DNA from: Monocercomonoides exilis
Taxonomy: Eukaryota > Preaxostyla > Oxymonadida > Polymastigidae
Direction of reading: 5' to 3'
Assembly: GCA_001643675.2 (NCBI GenBank)
Contig: LSRY02000030.1
Coordinates: 482,501 to 546,500 of the forward strand
Length of the DNA stretch: 64,000 bases
Positions 22,801 through 29,976 of the stretch are shown piece after piece. The first letter of the stretch is position 1. Every line of letters begins with the position of its first letter. A program made the translations under genes and the position numbers. A model generated the notes under the pieces. That model was not told where the DNA came from. It made no database searches and saw nothing but the letters and a program-made list of their open reading frames with translations.

Positions 22801-23326
22801 TCACGCCAACGAATCCATCGGGAGAAAACGAATTGTCTGAACTGGGCGAAGTTGTCAGAGGAGCCAGCAATCCTTGGCAGTGCTCGTCATTTGCTGAAAT
22901 ATTTGAAAATAGCACTTTGCCAAAACTTGAATGAACTGTCGAAATGGCATTTCTTCCTTTCTGAATGAAGGTGCAGCCAGACAAATAAACAATGCTGAAC
23001 TTGTCGATTTGCATGAGAGTCGATGTGTTTTGAAGAAAAATCACTTCAGAGGCCGAAAGAGACGCATTGACCAAATCCAAGTGAAACTGAATGCTGCAAT
23101 GACTTTGAGCTGAGGAATATTGTCTTTTGCGAAGCACGCTTGAAATTGTGCTATCTTTTTTGTTGCAGGCAATATTCTCATTCTCCTGTTGAGAAAGCGG
23201 ACGGCAGGAGTACCCATGAATGCATGAAACTTGTCTTGCGGTTGTTTCATCAAAATCCAGCTGAACAGACCAATCCTGGATGAAAATTAATGTGATCAAA
23301 CAAAACGAGAAATAGCTTCCGCCCAT
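10859..23326 (-). CDS. giant receptor-like beta-helix protein with cytosolic pseudokinase tail (4,155 aa)
   Basis: A single uninterrupted frame. The ATG at 23326 opens a signal peptide (hydrophobic FSFCLITLIFIQ). About 3,650 residues of extracellular repeats follow: an N-terminal Cys/Gly block (GGAI/GGGI motifs, residues about 330-500), then modules of about 430-500 residues, each opened by a cysteine header such as CGVERYPCSTI, CGFAAYPCKTI, CGYQDYPCQTI, CGTELYPCKTV, CGMEEHPC, CGSEEDPC, CGSSREPC and closing with GRGGGMYL-like and GKDIFVEC-like motifs. Many N-x-S/T sites fit a glycosylated parallel beta-helix. One transmembrane helix lies at about 3676-3703, then a coiled, charged juxtamembrane, a Ser/Thr-rich linker and a kinase-like C-lobe with RWKAPELL (about 3987) and VFSIGMMLWECLTL. 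No glycine loop, VAIK, HRD or DFG is visible; SPHIVLF stands where HRDLKxxN should be, so it is probably a pseudokinase. Surface location and signalling or scaffold role are inferred. Confidence 0.85.
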   Translation of the reverse strand: MGGSYFSFCLITLIFIQDWSVQLDFDETTARQVSCIHGYSCRPLSQQENENIACNKKDSTISSVLRKRQYSSAQSHCSIQFHLDLVNASLSASEVIFLQNTSTLMQIDKFSIVYLSGCTFIQKGRNAISTVHSSFGKVLFSNISANDEHCQGLLAPLTTSPSSDNSFSPDGFVGVTKSRFCSVSIRCRPFIACSAIHQISLSSSILCNISTTQAETGVQTNENAPQCISTIYSCVFETVSGVYTNGIAPGVEGLGLELFNNTHQKCKNEMTKGVRRTEAIDTTISYEEFANMTTPIPEGKIGIHGNEPDICGSCVFMYGNNIASLKISHSTFCNCSASYIGGAIVAYSIGSLAFSNCSFNNCKSSSHGGAVFARAIRQCYSFSDLVIDNCSSSVGGGIVVYDGIQRSTDCVEASEDGKKYMCHNNSFVGCSATSSGGGISLLNSVTKMFLMKNCIFSDCTARNSAKGGGIFMKIEDHNTTDPKIFFFCFFAKNIAETENCGKDVFLNDTNGKCVNESPFVLSCTLTDGGSQLIHCNASCHANDEWLPYGVSSRIVEEENGKDSDLCGCFSNEVCRTMKHAIENSMTTQSCAITMLSRVHTLFATDGVAVNSKKAVVRGEGEESTSLEVSQIDAMRSLFEVTSGSLTVELLHIAFACDPKSSLARVSENEGELILTSLEIDSESESLGREFESPLVVMAGGHLIVSDSKIRFFKLAECSLLTVPVGSYVQMSNTTIANITRSQGSGSVLEHIFGEGERLRMDGCIVENCRSRDDGGCFKIDVDEENGIELRNSSATNCACSTENGKGGWLCAGTVKLSTQMVIGGMKFSGCEGWKGKCVFVEAPELARIVSKASFNFSIDGMSDEDLMGYEGGNGEFDVCLWVYFVDVVSPGYVGGGTAHDFSGCGVERYPCSTISKLVNARHRGMSKAIVICAPFEWTEPVTMNTDEWDVRSETNERFIDIGFGADASWEGLVETSVRCSFSDISFEAVAKREDSHTSVFICADSALTLTRISVKAKEEGRELNYGVVFGKKGVICISSFSIKNVQFASAAMFGVSGENSHCRVEGISCLECSVSGERNLIEVGEGACFSMNDSSIGTETIIENSGIAVEEGKGVEMRNVSVKGIRRRKGNGGGLRVRSHNNVMLSSSIIVDCCSFEECEVNEGGKGGGGMWISAGPPSVVRVSSCSFLSCTSPFDESVGFGGGIFFSLTSPTTDYVISGPIFSADQKNRAKYGTDLFVESEKLGVSTTNATLPFLKEMSLDDVNSMCGYDGNDKMNVISLLYFIFNVGDTIHVSSAAGLDVAPCGFAAYPCKTIQKSLQRQEGSAKSMTLHGDYELLEDVLLCEEGRVEMKGTEERSIVNAKGGDTASVGVITLAEGEEVESMIALLSFRVGGSVKQHIALISQESAGCLRVSSCDFAQQPGEAIVGYSLLKCMNGQVEMKSVDIRSVRFSMSQIIICEQNAIALLEDLSVQNTSTTSSDGLVKLGSMFVTMSMKRCTFEARAEKLSCVVKCESAKTVELENCTFSNYSEHNGNGSAVECKVRAGSRVMIVGGKASHCGCIGGFGGGIFAHVEMDGKLGVGNSSGEITEIANCRAEAQSRRGGFGGGISVSVDEGFSSFAIENVGFSGCSASQNGKNVLVEAWNLSKAVTVQTLNFGFNTAVGSADLGELCGFENENALCPIPLALFFRKFSGRCYVGGGGVDYRLCGYQDYPCQTIGYAGASKFNSSAASIILQSTFTFRDQLLFDSQDYEIFGEENATMMNVAGGEGEKEEGFIEVRRTVGIGQITFRHPASLGSNRSSLMLCDGGTLNVVDCSCELNSGSGLDCSFSYFVCKGGQLGIERFEAKNIKFGFVPLMVVRKSESIEARVLMRDVSLENVSTKSEAGVVEVDGADKFEMNNCSVSASTCESCSLVSVARVKTMMMGNSTMSDFQRTNGFGGVVVAVVEEGEKTMIEKCTFEGCSIEAANMKGGVGYVSVGGGGEVVFDSNTISNNSVDGETGFGGGLHVELETSEVKYSFKKDEFEGNEAKKGKHLYLICPLPRETVDPLRFDSSFREDMRNEDVWVKSGGDGPAVDETLKKYLFASSEEIMFVDDATGDDRKTCGTELYPCKTVDDGFLKMKSNQTTIHVVGAAVLGGRIDRNGTSLTVRGAAEISTIDVEDGGCIVLKKGKGTTTLTLSSLRVILPGRATEQSLVAVSVGRMTIRDSNVEGKEANGKETDMWVGIAEGGEMQLVNVSVKDVVERGKKGVILMKGGELYCEALKLKEISADGEGLIWVREDADASLNHFAAENCEVGSGSIVCLKGVGGICSVSESRFENCSKLHGDGGAIWCEIGKGKMTMNGTMFDSCSVDALNGYGGAVYMKDVGNTNHDFVFSDLNFMGNGAFVGKDMFVMANSLNESIAPSKFIFEYFDDAGSVIADLKGMDADLFSGEPIDLLLLLKEAQLSTVHISSEGMDILGCGMEEHPCAFFWRAYRNLNALERNRNVVVYESTMVDNHFDASSLCVKSKQDDQYAMVVMKENITETNDEWIFLNEDEARFERIMLAVPSRFSSNIETLILSRPESGSMTLLSCVFESINSTNNPVEFNLIRSESGLVSVDGCSVDIHLFARVPFEFHSSVSLNGLNATNIQVPSSITGGAMHAVLMSREMFNVNRTNVVNCSCSTTLGRGGGLYVDCSQSQADTPIGFCEGVAIQKNEAFIGSDLFVASFDLNKTVTPTTFMFSFDDVKHSPTMFCGSDKEHTDTDLFRFLEGFRNARVFVSSKGYDVMRCGSEEDPCLTLWKGMGQIETGSKQKRLFIEGWTEMANRYDFSNFVFEPPCDAVEEHKRSVLQIVNHHDGEEILGMNERNVSFNKIDMEVFEDVWNRAGGVIVSENGVLSFSDCSLKSIVSAEKQIEICFVQLKSGVVDAEKLIIESMRMKQSIVMIEVGSNAYLKDIEVKSCMLVEGCVVQIVHKVVEMKNGDGSTIEVNGSVFGSITRSGMGSSVLESGDNCEVLMKANNSVFELCRSSESRRGGVMCFELNNEGLFVISNSKVMQCGCSTESGRGGGMYLSSHLSGKLLFLFQGMKFEGNVAETGKDIFVECTNISEQINESQFRMDLREGVFNRIGAIYGIDLLHSEPVDLISFITVYQSSIIFVNGKDGKGRNDRQCGSSREPCMSIGYGFDHLVFEDIVLLVIDGEGVIEKELDLDEISVQSRSRSTSKISFDTRISASREYLLQTKEHVELSYLEFLFPSRGSFCHNAFLCSSSGSIVISSCIFHLDDDVGSCSISEVMRLANCNCTVEHCIMENIICEKICQCENAEVSISDLRLNHVDTKSCFCFSGDQPNSVLIKELEIENTVCRGNVLLFCDDSYAESGQFIQENIVLSLCEIKNISMEGSNGSVLMMNSHTHTCSMANCSFSECRTSVEKGALATFSGVSSISVDSCVFEGQAMTNCNELASSREICHWNGSLVDICNSSGTFEDTTISKGCFGGMTIFGGDVTISESEFVLNNPSIEGYPSARRNVICEGNGELNVVSVKGGDGMLPDTSLWILNDGCNVGGIMEERASSFFIPVLDFVATEENGSYVELTFKGSLLLPCNLSFDIVSLINDVKAIDHYLLEESGYVNETEMNGKVPLSVVADASAETEVCARIVFGNHKYPSFTTSFVLKNRSESAGKGDEKLVKGEKEVKSSWAVFCLIFVVLFLIVLIVSVIFIVRWRKQKRRTKELEEIVNDTVRKDPKAFEMVTMEMSPEEQWRRAEKEAEKKNEERIKKRVYDTNMQHSESSEHLLSESGSTEYILGRDSDKIPQWMLEKVDEKEEEEETRKRTPSPSISSTSTTDSDSTFVRSESMCPTTSSMSNLVDAMACSSPHEKLIVDLRDSLFMLLHGLNKTKEMAIGTLQEREQTAAQILFWVANLALHSFDEMENGLSSLSTLSPHIVLFSEHMIICIVMHSDFSSDDDSDSSSISSSTVVTSASDNDDDSDSLPSSAFEDDEYNRKECLRWKAPELLMNKKMGATKESVVFSIGMMLWECLTLQIPFGEYEGEVAGQKIVNGERPNMEMIRRSRLERITKTMISHSPSSRITLADVKKGLFELFPLESKMVTISDAIEIYGTKEGEYECGEAGDGNVDGDRQRQQGRSTVTETEAEEDQSAKARSEEKEIRISFFQ

Positions 23327-25268
23327 ATGTTCTTGCTGATCAATATGGATTCTCAGACAATTTCTCTATCAAATTGTTGCAATTTGGAAGACGAGCAGCG
23401 AGCTGGTCCTGGAAATAACAACTTCGAAAAAATCGAATAAATCGATCAAGCCATAACAATAAAAAAGCCAAGATCAAAAATCAAAATAAAAAAATAAAAA
23501 ACTTGGATATTTTTTTTTAAAACACAATAAAAAATTAATCTTAAAAAAAGCAAGATAAGCTGCCCCTAACGCTCTCTCGCAACTCGTTCTGTCGAATTAA
23601 TTTCAGTTTAATTGAAAATAACAAATAATGAATTTCTCCTTTTAAAATAAATTGAAAAAGACACCTCATTCAAAATAACTGCGCATCAGAAAGAACATCA
23701 TCTTGACCAATAATAAAAATTGTTTCCAAATCATCCGTTTGAAGCAAAGAGCAAAAAGTCAAAAAGCCTGTTGAATCACAAACTCGGAAAATTGAAATCG
23801 TTTGATCTTCGCTTTCTCAAATCCTTGGCACCAAATAAATCAAATGGAAATATGAAGGCGGCTTCTTCTGAAGAATTTTCAATATTGAATCATTTCTTTC
23901 AAATAATGTGCGTGGATGCGAATCGGAACAGGAATAGAAACAGGAGGAGAAATAATCGGTTCTCCTGCTTTTTTGAAATTGTTTGAAGCTCTTTGTGCTG
24001 TCTTGGCTTTTCATTTTCAGGAATGCCAAAATCGTTAAACAAAAGAGAAAGATATTCAGTGTCGTAAACATTAAACAAAGCTGTGCTCAAAGCGTGACAA
24101 CAAGATAAACAATGAAAACAATCAGTAATGAATTATCCAAGCAAAAATTAATTCAAAAATGGATTTGGTCATTTTCCAGCAAATGTTTTAAATAACAAAA
24201 GGAAAAAGGAAAAACTCTAAAGAAAAATAAATTCACTCAAAAATCATCATACAGAAAACAGCACACTCTTCTATATTCTTTATTGGTAATCCTCCTTTTG
24301 TCAATGAACTGTTCAATCAAACATTCGAATTTTGAATGAAGCACGAAAGCCTCAAAATAACTCAAACAATTTCACGAATATTTCATACCCTTTTCAGTGA
24401 GCTTCTTGTATCCCCACAGTTGATTTCTCTTTCAGCAATTTTCATCTTCTCTTCAGCGTGATTTTCTGTTGAACAATCTGTCTTTCAAAAAGAGAGAGAG
24501 AGAGATCCATTCTCTTCTTTTCAAAATACAGCAATATTTCGCTTTTCTGAATTTGAACCTGGCATCAGCAAGGTTTCAGATCAAAATAAATAAAGACATG
24601 CTGAATCCAAATGAAAGATACAAACCTCAATTTCTGGTATCCTCGGACTTTTCTCCAATTAGCATGCCTTTCTGTTGCTCTTTTTTTTCAGAGAATATTT
24701 AACATGATTCACTTTTTCTCATCCTCTAACTTTCAAAAAGTTAAAAATCCGCATTCTCTTTTAACCATTGCCATGCAGCACTTTCTCAAGCATATCCAAC
24801 TCAATCACATATTTCCATGCATCCTCTGGAAATGGATGTATTCGAGGCTATCAGGCATCTTCTGGTATTTGTCTCCATGCTGAAGCGGAGGTTGTGAAAT
24901 AATTCTGATGTTTCGCTTGAAAATCCATTTCCCCTGAACACCATTTCTCATCTTCTTTTCTTTTGACTTCTCTGCTTCAAAATAATTTGCTGATTGTTTC
25001 CTCGAGTGTTTTCTAATCTTCAAAAAAAGGTGATTATGCATGATAAGGTTCTGCACAGCAACTGCTGGAATTTGACAATTTCATTTTATTCTTCAAAAAC
25101 ACCTGTCAGGCACAGCAGATAACATTAAAATCGCAGAAGCGCATAATCAAACTGCATGCGTTCAGACAGAGATAAATAATTCGTTTTGAATCATTGAAGG
25201 AAAAAGATTTCTGTAAAATCTCATCAGATAACGAATAAAACGTGTTGACTTCAAGTCATGGTTGGAAT
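23327..25268. other. upstream region of the giant minus-strand gene, mostly unexplained
   Basis: AT-rich. Positions 24805-25056 on the minus strand carry an 83-codon frame with coding-like composition (ends SLEYIHFQRMHGNM) but no homology I can name; it might be an exon. A short (GA)n run lies near 24490. Promoter elements not identifiable. Confidence 0.3.
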
Positions 25269-25577
25269 TCAAACTGTCGCAGAAAGCAGAATATAACAAA
25301 TTGGCTTAAAATTATTCAGATTTCTTTGGGCTTGCGTGTGACATGATTTTTCATCGACTATTTTAACAGCATTCAATCGATTAATAAATATAAAGAAGCA
25401 GCACATACTTTGATACGGATGTATTTTTGCAAAAACGCACCTTGTGGCAATACGCCCACAAACATATTTGGTATTTTGCTCGTCTGCTTTTACAATTATA
25501 GCTCGACTGTCTCTTTGCTTGACCATGAAATAACAATCGATTTCCTCTTCCATACAAGCAGGAACATGCACCATCAA
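25269..25577 (-). CDS. possible small two-exon gene, unknown
   Basis: A frame on the minus strand runs from an ATG at 25574 (MVHVPACMEEEIDCYFMVKQ) through VKADEQNTKYVCGRIATRCV and stops at 25269. A 51-nt segment with GTATGT...ATAG boundaries (about 25350-25400) could be an in-frame intron, because its length is a multiple of three. Composition is more coding-like than the surroundings, but I recognise no domain. It lies between the solenoid gene and the giant gene, both on the same strand. It could be a remnant or an exon of a larger gene. Confidence 0.3.
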   Translation of the reverse strand: MMVHVPACMEEEIDCYFMVKQRDSRAIIVKADEQNTKYVCGRIATRCVFAKIHPYQSMCCFFIFINRLNAVKIVDEKSCHTQAQRNLNNFKPICYILLSATV

Positions 25578-25599
25578 GCAACGATTGTCATAAGCCAGA

Positions 25600-26134
25600 T
25601 AGAAATGTTTTAGTCACGTCCAAGAATAAAGCGAGAAGCATTCTGGTGTTGTTGATGAAATACTTTCAAAAAAAGAAAAAACGATTGCTCAATAATTATT
25701 GTGGGCTTGAATAATTATTCCATCAAACAACACGTATTTTCAATTTGAATTCTACAGATAAAACATTGATTGCAAATAACTCAAAGTTTGACAAATGAAA
25801 AAGCAAAAAAAGAAAAAGAAAAAGAAAAAGTTCATCAAACAAATGTTCTCAAATAAATTCCTGAAACAAACAACATTTCTCAAAAACAGAATGTTGTGTT
25901 TCTCTCAAAAAAAAAATATATGTGGATAATATCGTTTTGATTGAAGTTCGTTGCTGCAAATGTTTATCGCTTCTCTTTTCTCTTCATTCAAGCATGCTTC
26001 AGCCATCTGTTGAACATTTCCAGCGAATTCGAAACACTCTTCAGCGCAACATCGTCTGAATGAACGAGAAACGCCACAAAAATGTCTTCCATTCCCTCTT
26101 CCTCCATCGTGTTCAGAACTTTTCCCTGCTCATC
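25600..26134. other. AT-rich spacer downstream of solenoid gene
   Basis: No coding signal seen; it holds the 3' flank of the minus-strand gene ending at 26135. Confidence 0.4.
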
Positions 26135-28256
26135 TCAACGCAGAGATGCTGAAGAAGCAGGAGAGAATGCCAATGAAGATGCTGAAGTTGGCGAACTCGA
26201 ACAATGCTTGTCTGCCTCAAAGGCTCGGATAGCAGATCCTCTGGCTGATTGCAAGCGAGGAGAATGCTGCGAAGATTCTGATTTTTCATCATGTTTGCTT
26301 TTTCTTTCCTTTTTTTGGATCTCAACCAATTCCTCTCTCAGAACACTCTTCCTTCTTTCCATTTCCGCCAGCCCAATTCCTGTTGCCTTTTCGCCTCTTT
26401 CTTCATTTTCTGTGTGTGCTTCAGCTTCTTCTTCTTCTTCTTCACATTCCTTCTCTGTTTTACCATCATCCATTTTCTCCTTCGCTTTTTCCTCTTTCTC
26501 TTCGTTTTCACACTCTCTGACAATGGCTGTCTCTATTGCCCACAGCATCATCTGCACTCCCGTGTCTTTCAGTCTCCCCAGCCTCTTTATCATCCTCCCA
26601 ACCACACCTTCTGCAGGCGCCTGTCCAGCCATCCTTCTTTTCTGCATCTTCTGCTTTCCCTTCTTTTCTCTGTCTGCACATTTCTCCTTCTCAATCCCCT
26701 CTGGTTCTTCTTTCTCTCCAATTCTGCCTTCGTTGCACTCCTCCTCCTCCTCCTCCTCCTCCTCCTCCTCCTCCTTTCCGTCTTCTGCATTTTCGCTGTG
26801 TGTTTCTGTCTTCTCGCAAACAGACAAGCACGACTCCAACAGAAACGAGAGTTGTCGAGCAGAGCAGCTGTAAAATATGTTTCGAAGAAGAAACAGGGAG
26901 TTGATGTGAATGTTTGAAATGCTTGAAATGTTTGAAGAAGAAGAAGATGATGATGATGATGAATACGATGAACTCTCATCATCAGTTTCAATGCAAACTC
27001 CTTCATATTCCACGCAATCAAATATCAAGTCAACAACAGACTTCTCTTTCATCCTTCGTTTGACCAGCTCATCGGCAAACTCGCTCGAGTTGTAAGCCAA
27101 CCGCGCTGCCACAAACAACACCAGAGAGGCCAGCTTCTCTTTTTCACTCGCAGAAAACTTCGAAAATGATGAGACCTGATGCTCACCAGAGGGCATCACT
27201 GGATTTGAAGCACCCGATAAACTCGATTTTCTTGGGCCCGCAGAACAACAAGCAGGATTCAACGCTGTGTCCATGCTCTCCAATGAATGTGGCTCCATTT
27301 TCTCTTCTTCCTCGCTTTTGGATGAATTGCAGCTGCCAGCATCGCTCCATTGCAAGCTGCACAGCATCTTCATGAGCATGTCAACAAAATTCAACTCAAC
27401 CAACTCTCTGGCAACATCCTCGTTTCGCATGGCTGGCTGCGAAAGAACACGCAGACTCCAAAGAATAACAGAATAAGCTGGGTGCAAAATGCAATTGCAA
27501 ACAGAACGTGCTGCTCCAAGAGGCAAAATAACGCTGCGGCAGGCTCAACAGAAAAAATCAATGATGCAAGCAATTGAATGATAACATGAATAAAGAAATC
27601 GTCAAATTATCAAAAAATAAAAATATATTTGGACATGGCAAACCATCAACTGTTGTCACACAATACAAAGCCTGAAGACTCAAAACAACATAATCAGGTG
27701 AATTTCTGCAAAATGAGTCTGGGCCAAGTAAATCAATAATGGCGTGTGCATAAGGCAACAGGCTGGCATCTGCTCCGCAGGTAGGATAATGAATCAGACA
27801 CCACAATATCGAGCTCATCGAAATAATCTTCTCAGAAAAGGGGAATCTGTGCAACACATCTGGAATAAATCGCTCCAAATGCCCAAACGTGTAATGGCGC
27901 GGAAGCAAAGGAGCCAACTCGTCAGACGAAGGATCAATCATCCGAGCAAGAACGGTGCTGATAATTTCGAGATACAATCCCGTTTCATCCGCCCCGTCTT
28001 TGCAGCGGAAAGACATGAACGCATTCCATGTCGCAACGTCAAATAGATCAGCAAATTTGCTCGATGCGTTTGATCCCAGCATTTGCTGCATCTCGGAAAG
28101 CTGAGCGAAAGAAACATTCTCTTGCTGCGACAAATTGCAGACGAAATCTTCAACAACGAAAATGCGACCACTTCAGAGGGAAAAGGAAATCAAATTAAAT
28201 CGCTCAACCTCTAAAACGCTCTTTTGAATCGGAGCATGCCTCCTGACTTTCTGCAT
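26135..28256 (-). CDS. alpha-solenoid-like protein with acidic low-complexity linkers (spliced, about 645 aa)
   Basis: My model has three exons: 28256-28209, 28124-27644 and 27543-26135, with introns 28208-28125 (GTTGAG...CGCAG, 84 nt) and 27643-27544 (GTTTGC...TTGAG, 100 nt). Phases match and the joined frame is open to a TGA. Helical leucine-rich segments (VILWSLRVLSQPAMRNEDVA, ELVELNFVDMLMKMLCSL, LASLVLFVAARLAYN) suggest ARM/HEAT-type repeats. A poly-Ser tract, a run of about 14 Glu and Lys/Glu-rich coils occupy the C-terminal half. The first 16-codon exon is the least certain part; translation could start elsewhere. It is divergently arranged with a similar plus-strand gene starting near 29977. 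No catalytic motif is seen, so a scaffold or binding role is only inferred. Confidence 0.55.
27544..27643 (-). other. intron of the solenoid-like gene
   Basis: 100 nt, donor GTTTGC, acceptor TTGAG. Removing it joins phase 1 to 2 and keeps VTTVDACRSVILPLG in frame. Confidence 0.55.
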
Positions 28257-28663
28257 AAATAAGATTTGACGAAAAAAAGAAATGGGGGAAAATATAGTCT
28301 TTCAAGCTTTTTTTGCGCAAAACACAAAAAAATTGTTTCGCTTATAACTTTATTTTGCTTTCTCAGATTTCAAAATAAATTTGATTTTCAAATCTGTCAA
28401 CAGACATTATTGATGTTATAACTAAATGTTTTGTGATCTCACACGTATTTCAAAAAATAAACACATTTATTTCTTATTTTTTGATCACAAAAAGTTTATA
28501 AAAAGTGTATAACAATTCAATGAAAAAGCTTGAAATCACATTATTCTCTCCATTTGATTTCAAGATTATCAAAGTTTTCACTTTTCATGTATTTTAAAAA
28601 TATTTTGTCGACTCGAAAGAAAAAAAAAAAAATAAACTCGAATTTTTAATGAGTTTGTTTGTA
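28257..28663. other. divergent intergenic region, left part
   Basis: Holds a dispersed repeat (28282-28380) that recurs inverted at 6415-6514, sharing ggggaaaatat and tctgagaaag-type blocks. The rest is AT-rich and presumably includes the promoter of the minus-strand gene. Confidence 0.5.
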
Positions 28664-29692
28664 CACCATTTATTATTCAAATTTGGTAAACTTATTATTC
28701 GAAATTGGTCAATTAATTATTCAAAATTAATAAACTAATTATTCGATTTTGGTAAACTAATTATTCAAAGTTGTTAAACTAATTATTCAAAATTGTTAAA
28801 CTTTTTATTCGAAATTAATAAACTTATTATTCGAAATTGGTAAACTTCTTATTCAAAATTAATAAAATTGAGTAATTTTTTTAAAAAGTTTTTTTGTGAA
28901 AAATTGGTTTTTGGCTGAATATCAGAAAATATTGAAAATATTATATTCACTCAATATTCGAAATATAGATGAGAATTTGAACCCAGATTTTTATAATTTG
29001 TGAATAAACAGAAATTTTCTGATTTTTCAGAAAAAAAATCATCATCATGGAAATAGGATTATTTTTGAATTATTTCACCTCACATCGATAAATAATAAAT
29101 AATTCAATCATGAAATGTTATTTACACTTCGAAATATTTATAAGAACAATAAAAAACAAATGAAGAATCCTGAAAGTACATTAATGGATTTTTTCTATAG
29201 AAAAAATTTTTGTTTACAATTTACAAAATAGAAGCAAATAACATTTCATGATTGAATTATTTATTATTTATCGATGTGAGGTGAAATAATTCAAAAATAA
29301 TCCTATTTCCATGATGATGATTTTTTTCTGAAAAATCAGAAAATTTCTGTTTATTCACAAATTATAAAAATCTGGGTTCAAATTCTCATCTATATTTCGA
29401 ATATTGAGTGAATATAATATTTTCAATATTTTCTGATATTCAGCCAAAAACCAATTTTTCACAAAAAACTTTTTAAAAAATTACTCAATTTTATTAATTT
29501 TGAATAAGAAGTTTACCAATTTCGAATAATAAGTTTATTAATTTCGAATAAAAAGTTTAACAATTTTGAATAATTAGTTTAACAACTTTGAATAATTAGT
29601 TTACCAAAATCGAATAATTAGTTTATTAATTTTGAATAATTAATTGACCAATTTCGAATAATAAGTTTACCAAATTTGAATAATAAATGGTG
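28664..29692. mobile_element. 1,029-bp near-perfect palindromic foldback element with internal tandem repeats
   Basis: The left arm (28664-29123) and right arm (29236-29692) are almost exact reverse complements around a 112-bp loop. The ends are caccatttattattc and gaataataaatggtg, with TA immediately outside (28662-28663, 29693-29694). Each arm holds about nine copies of a roughly 24-bp unit of the type attattcgaaattggtaaac. No coding capacity. Structure and TA flanks fit a foldback MITE. High arm identity suggests recent insertion or ongoing arm homogenisation. Confidence 0.85.
28680..28865 (+). repeat. tandem array of about 24-bp units in the palindrome's left arm (mirrored at 29495-29680)
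   Basis: Eight to nine diverged units alternating ...attattcgaaattggtaaac... and ...attattcaaaattaataaac.... The mirrored array lies in the right arm. Confidence 0.8.
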
Positions 29693-29874
29693 TAGAAGGT
29701 TTATTTTAAAATAAATATTTCGAATTATTCCTCTGATAATTTTCGAAAAAAAATTTTTTGTTCGGTATTTTGTGAGATGTTTTTTATTTAATGAAAATTC
29801 AATATCAAAATTTTTCAAGGGATCAAACAAAAGAAATGTTCTGGTAAAAAATTTTGTACTCATCTAAGTTGTCA

Positions 29875-29876
<2 letters not shown>

Positions 29877-29969
<93 letters not shown>
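29877..29969 (+). repeat. (AAT)n microsatellite
   Basis: About thirty uninterrupted AAT units just upstream of the solenoid gene's first plausible ATG. The resulting poly-Asn frame is in phase with the gene, so a poly-Asn N-terminus cannot be excluded. Confidence 0.95.
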
Positions 29970-29971
<2 letters not shown>

Positions 29972-29976
29972 TTAAT

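Noticed and set aside
10859-23326. Genome-wide reassignment of TAA/TAG to Gln
   Set aside because: The 4,155-codon gene and the spliced host genes have no internal TAA/TAG and spell Gln with CAA/CAG. The solenoid gene's TAG and the surface genes' TAA act as normal terminators.
29370-29395. tRNA T-arm-like gggttcaaattc
   Set aside because: Part of the palindrome arm; no cloverleaf can be drawn around it.
28664-29692. CRISPR-like array from the 24-bp repeats
   Set aside because: Units are contiguous and diverged with no unique spacers, and they sit inside a foldback element in eukaryotic DNA.
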